Source of the DNA: an uncultured Collinsella sp.
Lineage (GTDB): Bacteria > Actinomycetota > Coriobacteriia > Coriobacteriales > Coriobacteriaceae
Reading direction: 5' to 3'
NCBI GenBank assembly: GCA_902495355.1
Contig: CABUWV010000013.1
Coordinates: 1 to 64,000 of the forward strand
DNA: 64,000 bases
Position numbers and translations under genes: made by a program. Below are positions 15,967-25,217 of this stretch, piece by piece (the first letter of the stretch is position 1; every line of letters starts with the position of its first letter). The notes under the pieces are model-generated. The model did not search any database and had not been told where the DNA came from. It saw only the letters and a list, made by a program, of their open reading frames with translations.

Positions 15967-16842
15967 ATGAACAAGCCGAGTGTTTCTGCCGGCGTCGTTG
16001 CCGGCGTTGCTCTGGGAGCCGCGGCGCTTGGTGCGGCCGCTGTCGCTGTTCGTGCTGCCTGTCTGCAGGTTGCGCGAACCCGCAATGGCTTGGCGCGTGT
16101 GAAACGCGTGCACGACGAGGGCGGCGACGAAGTCCGCGTATTGGTGCAAGGCGGCGTCTACCAAAGCGCGAGTTACGTTGGTGAGCGCTGGGCGGAGCCC
16201 GTCTTTGCGTACTATCGCGCGTTTAACGACGTGTTTGAGGCCGAGGATGCGATGCGCGACGCTTATGGTCACGGTATCGACCGCATTCTTATGCTGGGCG
16301 GCGGCGGGTTTGCCTATCCTAAATTCGCCCTGATGTCGCACGAGGGCTTGCGCATGGACGTCATCGAGTATGACGGAGAGATTACGCGCCTGGCGCGCCG
16401 CTGGTTCTACCTAGACGAGCTGGAGCGCGCGGCGGGCGATCGCCTGCGGGTGATAACCGCTGAGGCTCGCTCGTATCTGGGTGTGACGAGCGTGGGCCAT
16501 CGTCGCTATGACGCGGTCGTGAGCGATTGCTTTGGCGGTGCCGAGCCCGTACGCGAGTTGGCGACGGTTGAGGCGTTGCGTTTAGTGCGGGGCAGCCTAA
16601 ATGTTGGTGGCGTCTACGTCGCCAATATCGTGAGCGCAAACGAGGGGAGCGACGTGACGTTCCTGCGCGACTGCGCTGCCACGGCACTCGAGGTATTCGC
16701 CCATGCCTGGGTGGTCCCATGTGGCGATGCGAAGTTCGGCGGCGAGGAAAACTACCTGCTCATCGCCAGCGACGGCGACTATGTCTTTGCCGAAGCTGTG
16801 CCCTTCGACACCGACTTCCTCGGCACTGCTCTCCACGACTAG
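15967..16842 (+). CDS. Spermidine-synthase-like protein with N-terminal membrane segment
   Basis: A 291-residue protein. An Ala/Val-rich hydrophobic N-terminus (about 8-32) suggests a membrane anchor. It is followed by a spermidine-synthase fold: LMLGGGGFAYPKF (about 108-120), DVIEYD (about 132-137) and YDAVVSDCFGG, which carries the Asp position of the active site. It lacks several conserved polyamine-binding residues that I can recognise, so it may act on another substrate. Its ATG follows the elp3 TAG with no gap, so translation is probably coupled. Confidence 0.75.
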   Translation: MNKPSVSAGVVAGVALGAAALGAAAVAVRAACLQVARTRNGLARVKRVHDEGGDEVRVLVQGGVYQSASYVGERWAEPVFAYYRAFNDVFEAEDAMRDAYGHGIDRILMLGGGGFAYPKFALMSHEGLRMDVIEYDGEITRLARRWFYLDELERAAGDRLRVITAEARSYLGVTSVGHRRYDAVVSDCFGGAEPVRELATVEALRLVRGSLNVGGVYVANIVSANEGSDVTFLRDCAATALEVFAHAWVVPCGDAKFGGEENYLLIASDGDYVFAEAVPFDTDFLGTALHD

Positions 16843-16855
16843 CACGTCTCCCTGC

Positions 16856-16944
16856 GACCAGTCTGTTTGTGGTGGGGCTCTTTTAGCTACTTCTTGGTCA
16901 TGCCCAAAGTAGCTCAACAAGCCCCGTCCCAAAAAAGACTGGTC
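16856..16944. repeat. Nested imperfect palindrome between convergent genes (REP-like)
   Basis: Three paired segments fold inward: GACCAGTC (16856-16863) with GACTGGTC (16937-16944); GGGGCT with AGCCCC; AGCTACTT with AAGTAGCT. The minus strand carries TTTTTTGGGACGGGG, again with a GGGAC core. The element fills the spacer exactly up to the helicase stop at 16945-16947. It probably also works as a terminator for both genes. Confidence 0.65.
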
Positions 16945-19404
16945 TTAGGCGTGGTCGCGCCAGCCGAGAACGCGCTGCTTCATGCCTTCGATGTCGAGCA
17001 CGCCTTCGGCAAAGCCCTTGCGCACGAGCTCTTCGGGAACGAACTCATCGTAACGATCAAAGTAAGGCACCTCGCCGGGATAGACGAGCTCGATGGGGTC
17101 GAAGTCCTTTTCGGCCTCGGCTGCGAGCACCTCAAAGAACGTCTCCTCGTCGGCCTTCATCTTAAACTGCATAAAGTATGGACGCGACGGATCGAGCCCG
17201 CGAAGGCCCAGCTCCGCGGCACACTTAATCTTGAGCATACGTTCGAGCGCCAGAAAGGCGTAGCTGCCCAACCAGGGGAAGAGCACCCAGGTGTCGCCAC
17301 CCAGGTTGATGAGCGGTTTGGTCCCCGCACCCGAAATCTCGGCGGTATGACGAGCCTGTGCAAGGCGTGCCCGTGCGTTGCCCATGAGGTACGGATATGC
17401 CGCGTGCTCGTTGAGCGCCTTGCGCATGCGCTCGAGTACATGCGTGTTAATGTCGCCGGGGCAGTCGCCAAAGTATGCCGGCACACGACCTTTGACTTGC
17501 GTGGCAAAGACGGTGTGTCGCTTCCAGTCCACTTCCTCGACTATCCAGCAGTGCCCGGCTATGGCGATGCGCTCACCGGGCGGTGGCGGATTGACGATCG
17601 TGCCCAACTCGGCCGACTCGCTGCGAACGGTGAACTCCTCGTTTTCCTGGAACACAGCGTAGAACTTAAAGTTGTTAATGATGCGCTCGCCCGCGAGACC
17701 CACGATGAGCCCACCGCCCTCGGTGACCTGGATGTGGTCGATCTTGATGAGGTGGCGCAGCAGTACGCGATAGTCATCGGCCGAGACGCGGTGGAAATAG
17801 CTGAGCGTGAGCACGCGCTGAGCAAGCTCGGCCGGCGTGAGCTCGCCGGTGCTGGCGAGCGTCGACATGGTCTGGTGGTAGAGCAGGCTGTAGGGGAGTC
17901 GATCGAGCTCGGGCGGCTCGACCCACTTTTCCTCGCGATAGAGTTGTACGAGTGCGATGCCCTGCAGGAGCTTCCAGGGTATCGTTTCGGGCATCATCGT
18001 GCGCGGCTCGGGTTCTTCCTCGCGCATGACAAACCACATCTCGGGCGGAAGGTCGCGACGGCCTGTGCGCCCCATGCGCTGCAAAAAGGAGCTGACGGTA
18101 AACGGCGCGTCAATCTGGAACGCGCGCTCCAGGCGACCGATATCAATGCCGAGCTCCAGCGTGGAGGTGGTGACGGTCGTCTGCGCCTGCTCTTCGTCGC
18201 GCATGAGCTCCTCGGCCGTCTCGCGCAGCGATGCCGAAAGGTTGCCGTGATGGATTAGAAAGCGGTCTGGCTCGTGCCGGCTCTCGCAGTAGCTGCGCAA
18301 CATGGAGCACACGGCCTCTGCCTCCTCGCGCGAGTTGGCAAAGACCAGGCACTTGCGGCCGCGGGTATGCTCAAAGATGTAGCCCATGCCGGGGTCGGCG
18401 TTGTCGGGTGCGGTGTCGGTGGGGTTGAGCAGTGCCTGTTCGGTTGCCTGCGGGATGTCGACTTCGCCCTCGGGGGCTGAGGAAGTGCGACGGTCCTTGG
18501 GGGCAGCCTTGCCCCGTGCCTGCTCGCGACGTTGGCGGCGCTCCTCTTGCGTGAGTTGTCCGCTGTGACGCATGTCTTGAGCACCGGCCGGCAGCGCCGC
18601 GGATGCCGCTGCCTCGATGCGCTCGCACGCGAGCACTTCGGCCTCTTGAGGACCTGTGCCCATGAATCCCCGCTGCTGTGCCTGGGGGCCCGAGTTGTAG
18701 AAGTGCTCCATGGAGATACGCCATACGCGGTGCGGTTCTTCAAAGCGGGGGATAACACAGTTGCGCCCCGTTCCCTGTGAGAGAAAGGCACCCGTGCGTT
18801 CCGGGTCCCCGATGGTGGCCGAAAGGCCAATGCGGCGAGGCTGCACGCCGGCCATGCGCGAGAGTCGCTCGATAAGGCAGAGCGTTTGCCCGCCTCGATC
18901 GCCGCGCATGAGCGAGTGGACCTCATCGATGACCACGTAGCGTAGGTCGCAAAACATGCGCGGGATCGCCATGTGCTTATGGATTAAGAGCGCCTCGAGT
19001 GACTCGGGCGTAATCTGCAAGATGCCGCTCGGTTTTTTGATGAGCTTAGCTTTGTGCGATTGCGAGACGTCGCCATGCCAGTGCCAGACGGGGATGTCGG
19101 CCTCTTCGCACAGGTCATTGAGACGGACGAACTGATCATTGATGAGTGCCTTGAGGGGGCCGATGTAGAGGGCGCCAACGCTTGCGGGCGGGTTCTCCCA
19201 AAACTCGGTCAGGATGGGAAAGAAGGCCGCTTCGGTTTTGCCGGATGCCGTGGATGCCGTCAGGAGCACATTGTCTTGTGTGTTAAAGATGGCATCTGCT
19301 GCCGCAACCTGAATGGAGCGCAGGCTATCCCAATCGTGGGAGTAGATGAAGTCTTGGATAAACGGGGCGTAGCGGTCAAAGGCGTTCACGGGGCCTCCTC
19401 TCAT
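16945..19404 (-). CDS. Lhr/BrxHI-like DEAD/DEAH box helicase
   Basis: An 819-residue superfamily 2 helicase. Walker A is ASTASGKT (50-57), the Walker B box is DEVH (IDEVHSLM), motif III is SATIGD, and motif VI is QRMGRTGRRD. The long C-terminal part resembles Lhr-type helicases and BREX type-2-associated BrxHI; a variable linker (about 265-345) is low complexity. Start: ATG 19404 has AGAGG upstream; a GTG at 19389 with AGGAGG just before it is an alternative. It is the last gene of the three-gene module with the DUF2791 ATPase and the TerB-domain protein; the role may be DNA processing or defence. Confidence 0.85.
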   Translation of the reverse strand: MRGGPVNAFDRYAPFIQDFIYSHDWDSLRSIQVAAADAIFNTQDNVLLTASTASGKTEAAFFPILTEFWENPPASVGALYIGPLKALINDQFVRLNDLCEEADIPVWHWHGDVSQSHKAKLIKKPSGILQITPESLEALLIHKHMAIPRMFCDLRYVVIDEVHSLMRGDRGGQTLCLIERLSRMAGVQPRRIGLSATIGDPERTGAFLSQGTGRNCVIPRFEEPHRVWRISMEHFYNSGPQAQQRGFMGTGPQEAEVLACERIEAAASAALPAGAQDMRHSGQLTQEERRQRREQARGKAAPKDRRTSSAPEGEVDIPQATEQALLNPTDTAPDNADPGMGYIFEHTRGRKCLVFANSREEAEAVCSMLRSYCESRHEPDRFLIHHGNLSASLRETAEELMRDEEQAQTTVTTSTLELGIDIGRLERAFQIDAPFTVSSFLQRMGRTGRRDLPPEMWFVMREEEPEPRTMMPETIPWKLLQGIALVQLYREEKWVEPPELDRLPYSLLYHQTMSTLASTGELTPAELAQRVLTLSYFHRVSADDYRVLLRHLIKIDHIQVTEGGGLIVGLAGERIINNFKFYAVFQENEEFTVRSESAELGTIVNPPPPGERIAIAGHCWIVEEVDWKRHTVFATQVKGRVPAYFGDCPGDINTHVLERMRKALNEHAAYPYLMGNARARLAQARHTAEISGAGTKPLINLGGDTWVLFPWLGSYAFLALERMLKIKCAAELGLRGLDPSRPYFMQFKMKADEETFFEVLAAEAEKDFDPIELVYPGEVPYFDRYDEFVPEELVRKGFAEGVLDIEGMKQRVLGWRDHA

Positions 19405-19470
19405 ATACGAACCTCTTAACGCGGTGGTCAGTGGCTTGCTGCATTACTGTCTCAACGTTCGCCCAGATAA

Positions 19471-19507
19471 AACCTACCAAAATAAACCTGTCCCTTTTTG
19501 GCAGGTT
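19471..19507. repeat. 12-bp inverted repeat with GGGACAGG loop (REP-like)
   Basis: The arms 19471-19482 and 19496-19507 match with one mismatch around a 13-nt loop that contains GGGACAGG on the minus strand. The right arm runs into the TAA stop (19506-19508) of the ATPase gene, so the element inserted at, or created, the end of that reading frame. It splits the module from its helicase gene. Confidence 0.7.
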
Positions 19508-20810
19508 AGATGGTGAATTCGGCGAAGTTACGGTCGCCACCTGCGGTATCGGTGTCGCCTGTTGCGGTTGCTGGCGCCAGCGCGTCACCGCCGACGCTTT
19601 GTAGTAGCTCGGCAACGTTGGCATCGGGGTTCTGGCATAGGATGTCGAGCAGCTCGATAAAGTCGCGAATGACCTCGCGAGGCGTCAGGTGCGTATCGGC
19701 TCCCACGCGGCCAAACTCAATCTTGAGGAAGTCCACCAAGTCGTTCTCGGTAAGCGTGGGCGTCCAGCCAAAGTAGCCGGCGTGAATTTGCATGAGTTTT
19801 TCGATCAGCACCAGTAGCTCCTCGTAGGTGAGCGGCTGCAAGCGGATGATGGGCGCGAGCATGTCCTTAAGGTCCTCGCGTGCAAAGCGGCCTTGAGCGA
19901 GTCGGCTACGCAGGGCCTCGTAGGAGAACACGCCACGGCGGCGGTCTTCGATGGAGGTTGGCGTGCCGCCCATGATCATGCCCAGGTACTGCGCCTTGCC
20001 CTGGAGCGTGTCGTTGTACATGGTCAGGATCTTCTCGTAGTTGTATTGGCGTGTGATGGCGTTGGGAATCTTATACAGATTCACGAGTTCGTCGATGAGC
20101 ACCAGCATGCCCTTGTAGCCGCTGCAGACCAAAAAGCGCGCAATGAGCTTAACGTAGTCGTACCAGTCGTCATCGCTGATGATGGTCGAGGAGCCCAGCT
20201 CGGCGCGTGCCTCACTCTTGGTGCGGTACTCGCCACGAATCCATTTGGTCACGCGGCTCATAGCTTCTTCGTCGCCCTCGGATACGGCCGCGCGGTAGCG
20301 GCGGAGCATACGGGCGAAGTCGAAGCCGTGGACCATTTCCTCGAGCGGGGCCAGTTGGGCATTGACGGCAGACTCATCGGCATCGGCGCACGAGGCGACC
20401 CAGCGATCCAGGATAAGGTTGAGCGCACCGCCCTCGGGGCGCGTTTTAGTCGATATGTTGCGGATGAGCTCACGGTAGGTGGCAAGGCCCTGTCCCTGGC
20501 CGCCCTGCAGGCGGCGCTCAGGGGATAGGTCGGCATCGGCGACGACGAATCCCTCACCCATGGCGTGCGTGCGGATGGTCTGGAGCAAAAAGCTCTTGCC
20601 GGCGCCGTAACGACCGACCAGAAAGCGGAAGCTCGCGCCACCGTCGGAGATGAGACTCAGATCGGTGAGCAGGGCGCGAATCTCGACCTCGCGTCCCACG
20701 GTGATATAGGGAAGGCCGATGCGCGGGACCACGCCGCCCTTGAGCGAGTTTAGGATAACGGCAGCGACGCGTTTGGGTACGCGGGGCGCTGCGGATGTGG
20801 TATCACTCAT
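19506..20810 (-). CDS. DUF2791 / BrxD-like P-loop ATPase
   Basis: A 434-residue ATPase. Walker A is GRYGAGKS (66-73); the Walker B region is GMLVLIDELVNLYK (about 234-247). The family (DUF2791, named BrxD in type 2 BREX systems) is usually found beside a Lhr-like helicase. The C-terminal 35 residues are low complexity. The stop codon is made by the repeat element at 19471-19507. Its ATG overlaps the end of the TerB gene by 8 bp, so the two are translationally coupled. Membership of a defence system is inferred from the family and neighbours. Confidence 0.83.
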   Translation of the reverse strand: MSDTTSAAPRVPKRVAAVILNSLKGGVVPRIGLPYITVGREVEIRALLTDLSLISDGGASFRFLVGRYGAGKSFLLQTIRTHAMGEGFVVADADLSPERRLQGGQGQGLATYRELIRNISTKTRPEGGALNLILDRWVASCADADESAVNAQLAPLEEMVHGFDFARMLRRYRAAVSEGDEEAMSRVTKWIRGEYRTKSEARAELGSSTIISDDDWYDYVKLIARFLVCSGYKGMLVLIDELVNLYKIPNAITRQYNYEKILTMYNDTLQGKAQYLGMIMGGTPTSIEDRRRGVFSYEALRSRLAQGRFAREDLKDMLAPIIRLQPLTYEELLVLIEKLMQIHAGYFGWTPTLTENDLVDFLKIEFGRVGADTHLTPREVIRDFIELLDILCQNPDANVAELLQSVGGDALAPATATGDTDTAGGDRNFAEFTI

Positions 20811-22563
20811 GGTCTAGGTATCCTCTCACGTCTGCTTCGTAATCCTCGATAATCTGCGGCCCTGCCGCGCTAAATTCAATTACGGTGTCGCCCACCAGGT
20901 CAAAGAGCGCCTCGTTGATGGTATCGACGAGCATGTCCTCGCTCTGGCCCGAGTGCGCCACTGCCGATGTCGCTTGCGCTGCGTTTTGTTCGAGGAGCGC
21001 GCGAAGGAAGGTATCTTCGGCGGGAGCGAGTTTGTTTGCAGCTTCGGTGGGCGCGGGCGTTACGGGTGCGTCCACAGACGCGAGGAGCGGCGCCACGACG
21101 CCAAACTCTTCGGTGGAGACAGTCGGCTCGTCGGGTTCGTTTTGCCGTATGGTCATCTCGCCAGGTTCGGCAGTCATGCCGGGTGCAGACTCGGTGTTCG
21201 GTTGCTCTATAAGCGTCGCCTCGGCTTCCACAGGTGCGCCGTCCTCGCGTTCCTCATCGATCAAAAGCGCTTCGCGCGTTTGCGCGGCGGCGCTCCGAAT
21301 GTGCCCCAGCTGGCTCAAATCGATATCGATCTTGACGGGCTGGTGTGCGGCGTCCCACGAAAGCCATGCCACAATCTCGTCATCGATAATCTTGGCCAGA
21401 TATTTGGGGACCTTTTCTTCCTTAAGGGGATGGGCGGGGTCCAGCGCCAGGCGCAGGCGTTGGTCGCAGGCGCGCATCATTTCACCGAGCTTGCTGCTCT
21501 TTTGCCTACTACCGTGGATACGCATGCATTCCCAAAAGCCGTTTTGGCAACGGTAGATATGGATAGGATCCAGGCGGTATTCGCAGTCCTCGTGGCGCTC
21601 GGGCGCAAAGAATACGGCCGAGGCAAACATGGTGTAGGGCATGGCCGTCTCCTCCCCAAATAAGCTCGCCACGATGCCGGTCTTTCGGTGCGTGTCATAG
21701 TAGCGCGCCATACGGACATACACGGCGCACGCCACGTGGCGCAGATCGCGGTGGTGGCTGCGGTCGAGCCGCGAGTTACTTAGGTTGTACGTGGAGAGGG
21801 CGTTGATGGCGGCCATGAGTCGCTCCTCGCGCACCTCATCGGGCGGAAGGGGGAGCGTGGGCTCGGAGGTTTTGCGACGCTTAGGGGTCTGGCCGGACGG
21901 TGCCGGCGCTGGCACAAGGTCTCGTGCCGCGTGCCGCAGCTCGATAAGGGCGTTATCGAACATGACGGTTTTAGAGTCGCGAAGCAGCTTGGGGTCGAGC
22001 GCGTGGAACACGGCGTAATCCTGCAGCCACACGCGCGCAAACCGGTCGATGCCGGGCTCAAAGGCGCGGTAGGCATCCCAAAAGGCCTTGATCTTGTTAA
22101 AACCTTCGAGCGGATTATCTACGCCAATGCCGCAAATCAGCTCATAGAGATACAGAAAGGCAAAGGATGTAGACGTTTCCTCGACGGTTCCGCGGCGCAC
22201 TTGGGCACGCCAGGTAAAGTAGCCGCGCAACTGTCGATCGCTCATGGCATTGTAGGTGGGAAAGTACGACTTAAAGGTGCCGTTGTAGGGGCAGTCGTCC
22301 TCAAAGTCGGCCATCAGCAGGCCTTGGCGGTAGAAAAGCTCGGCTTCCGAAAGCCAGCGACCCGCGCCGCCTTTAGGGTCATCCTGCCAGCGCGATATCT
22401 CGCGCATCTTGCGGTATTGGTCGGGGAGGAAATTCTGCATCTGTCGGCCGGTTTTGAGAATCGGCTCGTCTGCGTAGATTTCGTTTGAGAAGCGGGCGGA
22501 CTGATGGGTCCGGGCCTCGGCCATAATGCGCTCGATGAGCATCTTGATGTCCTGGTCGGCCAC
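20803..22563 (-). CDS. TerB N-terminal domain protein
   Basis: A 586-residue protein and the first gene of the module. The N-terminal half carries a TerB_N-like domain (signature LRGYFTWRAQVRRG, about 112-125) and there is a TerB_C-like part near the C-terminus. Between them is a long acidic, low-complexity stretch (about 420-510). TerB domains are found in tellurite-resistance and phage-resistance loci, and TerB_N proteins often sit next to a helicase and an ATPase. No enzyme motif is visible; it may be a scaffold or sensor. A ribosome site GGAGAG precedes the ATG. Confidence 0.78.
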   Translation of the reverse strand: MADQDIKMLIERIMAEARTHQSARFSNEIYADEPILKTGRQMQNFLPDQYRKMREISRWQDDPKGGAGRWLSEAELFYRQGLLMADFEDDCPYNGTFKSYFPTYNAMSDRQLRGYFTWRAQVRRGTVEETSTSFAFLYLYELICGIGVDNPLEGFNKIKAFWDAYRAFEPGIDRFARVWLQDYAVFHALDPKLLRDSKTVMFDNALIELRHAARDLVPAPAPSGQTPKRRKTSEPTLPLPPDEVREERLMAAINALSTYNLSNSRLDRSHHRDLRHVACAVYVRMARYYDTHRKTGIVASLFGEETAMPYTMFASAVFFAPERHEDCEYRLDPIHIYRCQNGFWECMRIHGSRQKSSKLGEMMRACDQRLRLALDPAHPLKEEKVPKYLAKIIDDEIVAWLSWDAAHQPVKIDIDLSQLGHIRSAAAQTREALLIDEEREDGAPVEAEATLIEQPNTESAPGMTAEPGEMTIRQNEPDEPTVSTEEFGVVAPLLASVDAPVTPAPTEAANKLAPAEDTFLRALLEQNAAQATSAVAHSGQSEDMLVDTINEALFDLVGDTVIEFSAAGPQIIEDYEADVRGYLDHE

Positions 22564-22651
22564 CGCTTCTCCTCTCCTAACGCAGCTTCGGTGACCTCAT
22601 ATCATAGCACAGCATCAAACAGGTGTTCGAGATACTGCTGCGTAGATAGAT

Positions 22652-23368
22652 TTAGAACAGGAGGGCGTAGATGACGGCGATGACGACGGAGGGGAGCATA
22701 TTGGCCGTGCGGAAGGTCTGAGGACGGATGAGGTTGACGCCGACGCAGAAGATGAGCATGGAGCCTACGAGCGAAAGGCTGTCGAGGGCTGCCGCAGTCA
22801 TGATGGGGGAGAGTGCGCCGGCAAACAGCGTGATCGTCCCCTGGAACACAGCGACGGGCAGGGCCGAGAAGATGCAGCCGCGGCCGAGCGACGCCGTCAT
22901 GGTGCAGACGATGATGCAGTCCAATGCGCCCTTGAGGGCAAGCGTTGACCAGTCACCGAGCAGACCGTCTTGGATTGATCCCACGATAGCCATGGCACCG
23001 ATGCAGACGGTCAGCGATGTCGAGACAAAAGCGTTGGTGAACTCGTTATCGCCCTCACTGCCAGTCTTGCGCTTGAGCCATTCGCCAAGGTTCTCGATGG
23101 CGGCTTCCAAGTTGACGGCCTCGCCGATGAGCGAGCCGAGGGCGAACGAGACAATGAGCATGGTGGTGCCGGTGGTCGCTAGCGCCTTCCCATCGATAAG
23201 GAGCATCTTTTGCATGGTGCCGCCAAGGCCGATAAACAGGACGCACAGCCCCGATGCTTTCATGAGCGTGTCTTGGATGCGCGGTGTAATGAAGCGGCCG
23301 CCCGCTAATCCCAAAAGACCGCCCGCAACTAAAAGCACAACGTTGATGATTGTTCCCAAGCCCGGCAT
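22652..23368 (-). CDS. DUF554 family membrane protein
   Basis: A 238-residue integral membrane protein with about seven hydrophobic segments. MPGLGTIINVVLLVAGGLLG at the N-terminus and the Gly-rich GGRFITPRIQDTLMKASGL block are typical of DUF554 (YdfK/YqgA-like). Transport is suspected for the family but no substrate is established. AGGAGGG before the ATG at 23368 fixes the start; the longer frame to 23437 lacks a site. Confidence 0.82.
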   Translation of the reverse strand: MPGLGTIINVVLLVAGGLLGLAGGRFITPRIQDTLMKASGLCVLFIGLGGTMQKMLLIDGKALATTGTTMLIVSFALGSLIGEAVNLEAAIENLGEWLKRKTGSEGDNEFTNAFVSTSLTVCIGAMAIVGSIQDGLLGDWSTLALKGALDCIIVCTMTASLGRGCIFSALPVAVFQGTITLFAGALSPIMTAAALDSLSLVGSMLIFCVGVNLIRPQTFRTANMLPSVVIAVIYALLF

Positions 23369-23486
23369 GAGCCCTCCTGTATTGATGCCAACGTGGCAAT
23401 CGTAGCAGAACGAAATGCGAGGCACATCGCGACTCATCTAATACGTTATATAAGTGGTGTTAGGAATGATGCGCAGCATTTAAGCC

Positions 23487-24917
23487 TCAGGTGGTTGTCG
23501 GGACATAGGGATAGTATTCAAAGCGCAGTGTCATAAGCCGCTGCGGGAATTCAATAGCCGCGGCGATGATATTGGCATCGCGGGCACGATCAAACCCTTC
23601 GAGTTCGATCTGATACGAGACGTCTTGCATAATGTCCAGACGCCGCCAGGCTAGGAGTGTGTCGCCATCGAATTCCAAGGTCTTGCCTCCATCTGGAGCA
23701 ACGGCGTATAGACGCAGCTTGGCGGTGGTTGCAGGGTCGACAACCGTGACCTTTTTAATTTCGTTTCGAGTATTCTTGGCGCCCAACAAGGTGAGCAGTG
23801 TTGGGGCCACGACCTCGCCCGATGGCAAAAAGACGACTTCGATGGATTCGGGAAATGCGATGATAGCCGACTTGCGGACGGGCTGATTGGCGGCGGCAAC
23901 TTCGATGTTCGCAGCGTCGATGACCTCTGTGTGGTCGAGTGCGGCAAGCACGCAACAGTTACCTTCATCGATCTCTTGAGGATCAGCAAGCCCCAGACTG
24001 TCCGCGAGCTCGGGATCGTTTGGATCGGTAACGGGCTCATTCGGTGCTTCGAAAGAAGCTGGGGCGCTGTTTGTCGGCGACGGCGTGTCGCCCGCACCTG
24101 CTTCTTTATCCGCGCTCTCTTCTTGTATGGTTGCGTTGATGGGTTCGTCGTTTGAGGGGAGCGTCTTGGCGTCAAGCGCGGAGGGGAGAATTCCGATGGC
24201 TCCGGATCCGTTCCACTCCATTTCGAGAAGCGCCGGGTCGGCAAGAATGCGTTGCCTGCTTTGCGCGTGGGCATCGATTTCAATAGGGCCTGCCTCTATC
24301 CCTCGTGTAAGACTAAGTGATCCGGCTGGCTTCTCGAAATGAGCGTCTGTGTCTTTGGCGCTGACGGCGTAGAACAGCAGGGACGCTTCTCCCGCCGCGA
24401 TGGCATCGGTGCCGGCTTTGGTCAGTCGCAACGATGCCGTGAATGAGAGGGTGGGCTGCGCATCGTCTGCATTCGCGGCGGCGCAGCCCAGACATATACC
24501 GCCTCCTTTCTCGAAAAACGTACCGTCGAAGGCGACCTTCGCTCCGTTCGCCGAGTCATCGACCGAAGCGATGTCGATGCGCAGCTCTAAATTGCATGGA
24601 TCGCCATCCGCATCGAGCACAACCGAGCGCCACATGCAGACGGCGCACCCCGCCTGGGAGCCGTTTGCCTTGTTCGAACGATTGATATCCACGACTATCG
24701 AGCCGTCCGTATTACGACGAAGGCATCCCGAGGTTGAGATTGCGGCTTGTGCGATCGAAAAACGCTTACACGCAACGGCACTCGACGGATTTGGTGCGGA
24801 GCTTAGGGCTGCTGGTAAGGAGTCTGCCATGACGGGAGTCGCCCAAGCGGCGACGGGCGTTCCGGTTGCGAGCGCGCCGCAGAGTGCGACGACGGGCAAA
24901 AGGTTCTTTGATGCCAT
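23487..24917 (-). CDS. Secreted protein of unknown function (surface operon)
   Basis: A 476-residue exported protein. The N-terminal signal peptide is about residues 1-31 with a cut near AWATPVMA. Two Cys-rich patches (GCAVCMW at about 90-96, GGGICLGCAA at about 138-147) could form disulfides. A low-complexity Pro/Glu/Asn region lies near 265-310. No C-terminal anchor is visible. GGAGA precedes the ATG at 24917. It is the last gene of the minus-strand operon 23487-26693. I recognise no family. Confidence 0.7.
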   Translation of the reverse strand: MASKNLLPVVALCGALATGTPVAAWATPVMADSLPAALSSAPNPSSAVACKRFSIAQAAISTSGCLRRNTDGSIVVDINRSNKANGSQAGCAVCMWRSVVLDADGDPCNLELRIDIASVDDSANGAKVAFDGTFFEKGGGICLGCAAANADDAQPTLSFTASLRLTKAGTDAIAAGEASLLFYAVSAKDTDAHFEKPAGSLSLTRGIEAGPIEIDAHAQSRQRILADPALLEMEWNGSGAIGILPSALDAKTLPSNDEPINATIQEESADKEAGAGDTPSPTNSAPASFEAPNEPVTDPNDPELADSLGLADPQEIDEGNCCVLAALDHTEVIDAANIEVAAANQPVRKSAIIAFPESIEVVFLPSGEVVAPTLLTLLGAKNTRNEIKKVTVVDPATTAKLRLYAVAPDGGKTLEFDGDTLLAWRRLDIMQDVSYQIELEGFDRARDANIIAAAIEFPQRLMTLRFEYYPYVPTTT

Positions 24918-24935
24918 GGGGTCTCCTTAGCTAAT

Positions 24936-25217
24936 TTAGTGCGGCCTGTCCGTGTTTTGTTTCTGGCTGCGTTTGATGTGCAGACCGAGGCCGGCGGTCC
25001 CCGCGCCTGCTGCTGTGGCGCCTGCTGCCAAGAGCCATCGTCTGTCGCCTGTCTGCGCCAACGGTTCCTCGCGGTCGCCGCGGTCGAGCTCCGAGAGGTC
25101 GACCGTTACTTGCGTGGCGGCCTGCGCCTGTTCTTGCTGGGCAAAGGCCATGGCTGGCCCAAACGCTAGGATGCTGACGGCGGCGGCCAGGGCGACGGCC
25201 TTATGCCGTGTGCGCAC
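24936..25217 (-). CDS. Small cell-wall-anchored protein (LAxTG-like)
   Basis: A 93-residue protein. A signal peptide (about 1-30, ending AMAFAQ) is followed by a short spacer, then LAQTGD, a hydrophobic segment (WLLAAGATAAGAGTAGLGLH) and a basic tail (KRSQKQ). This is the layout of a sortase substrate with an LPxTG-like motif. GTG at 25217 overlaps the previous gene by 17 bp; a TTG at 25247 is also possible. No sortase gene is in the window. Confidence 0.65.
   Translation of the reverse strand: MRTRHKAVALAAAVSILAFGPAMAFAQQEQAQAATQVTVDLSELDRGDREEPLAQTGDRRWLLAAGATAAGAGTAGLGLHIKRSQKQNTDRPH

Noticed and set aside
16945..22563. Calling the three-gene module a BREX system
   Set aside because: Only BrxD-like and BrxHI-like families are present; core BREX genes are absent, so the name would overstate the evidence.
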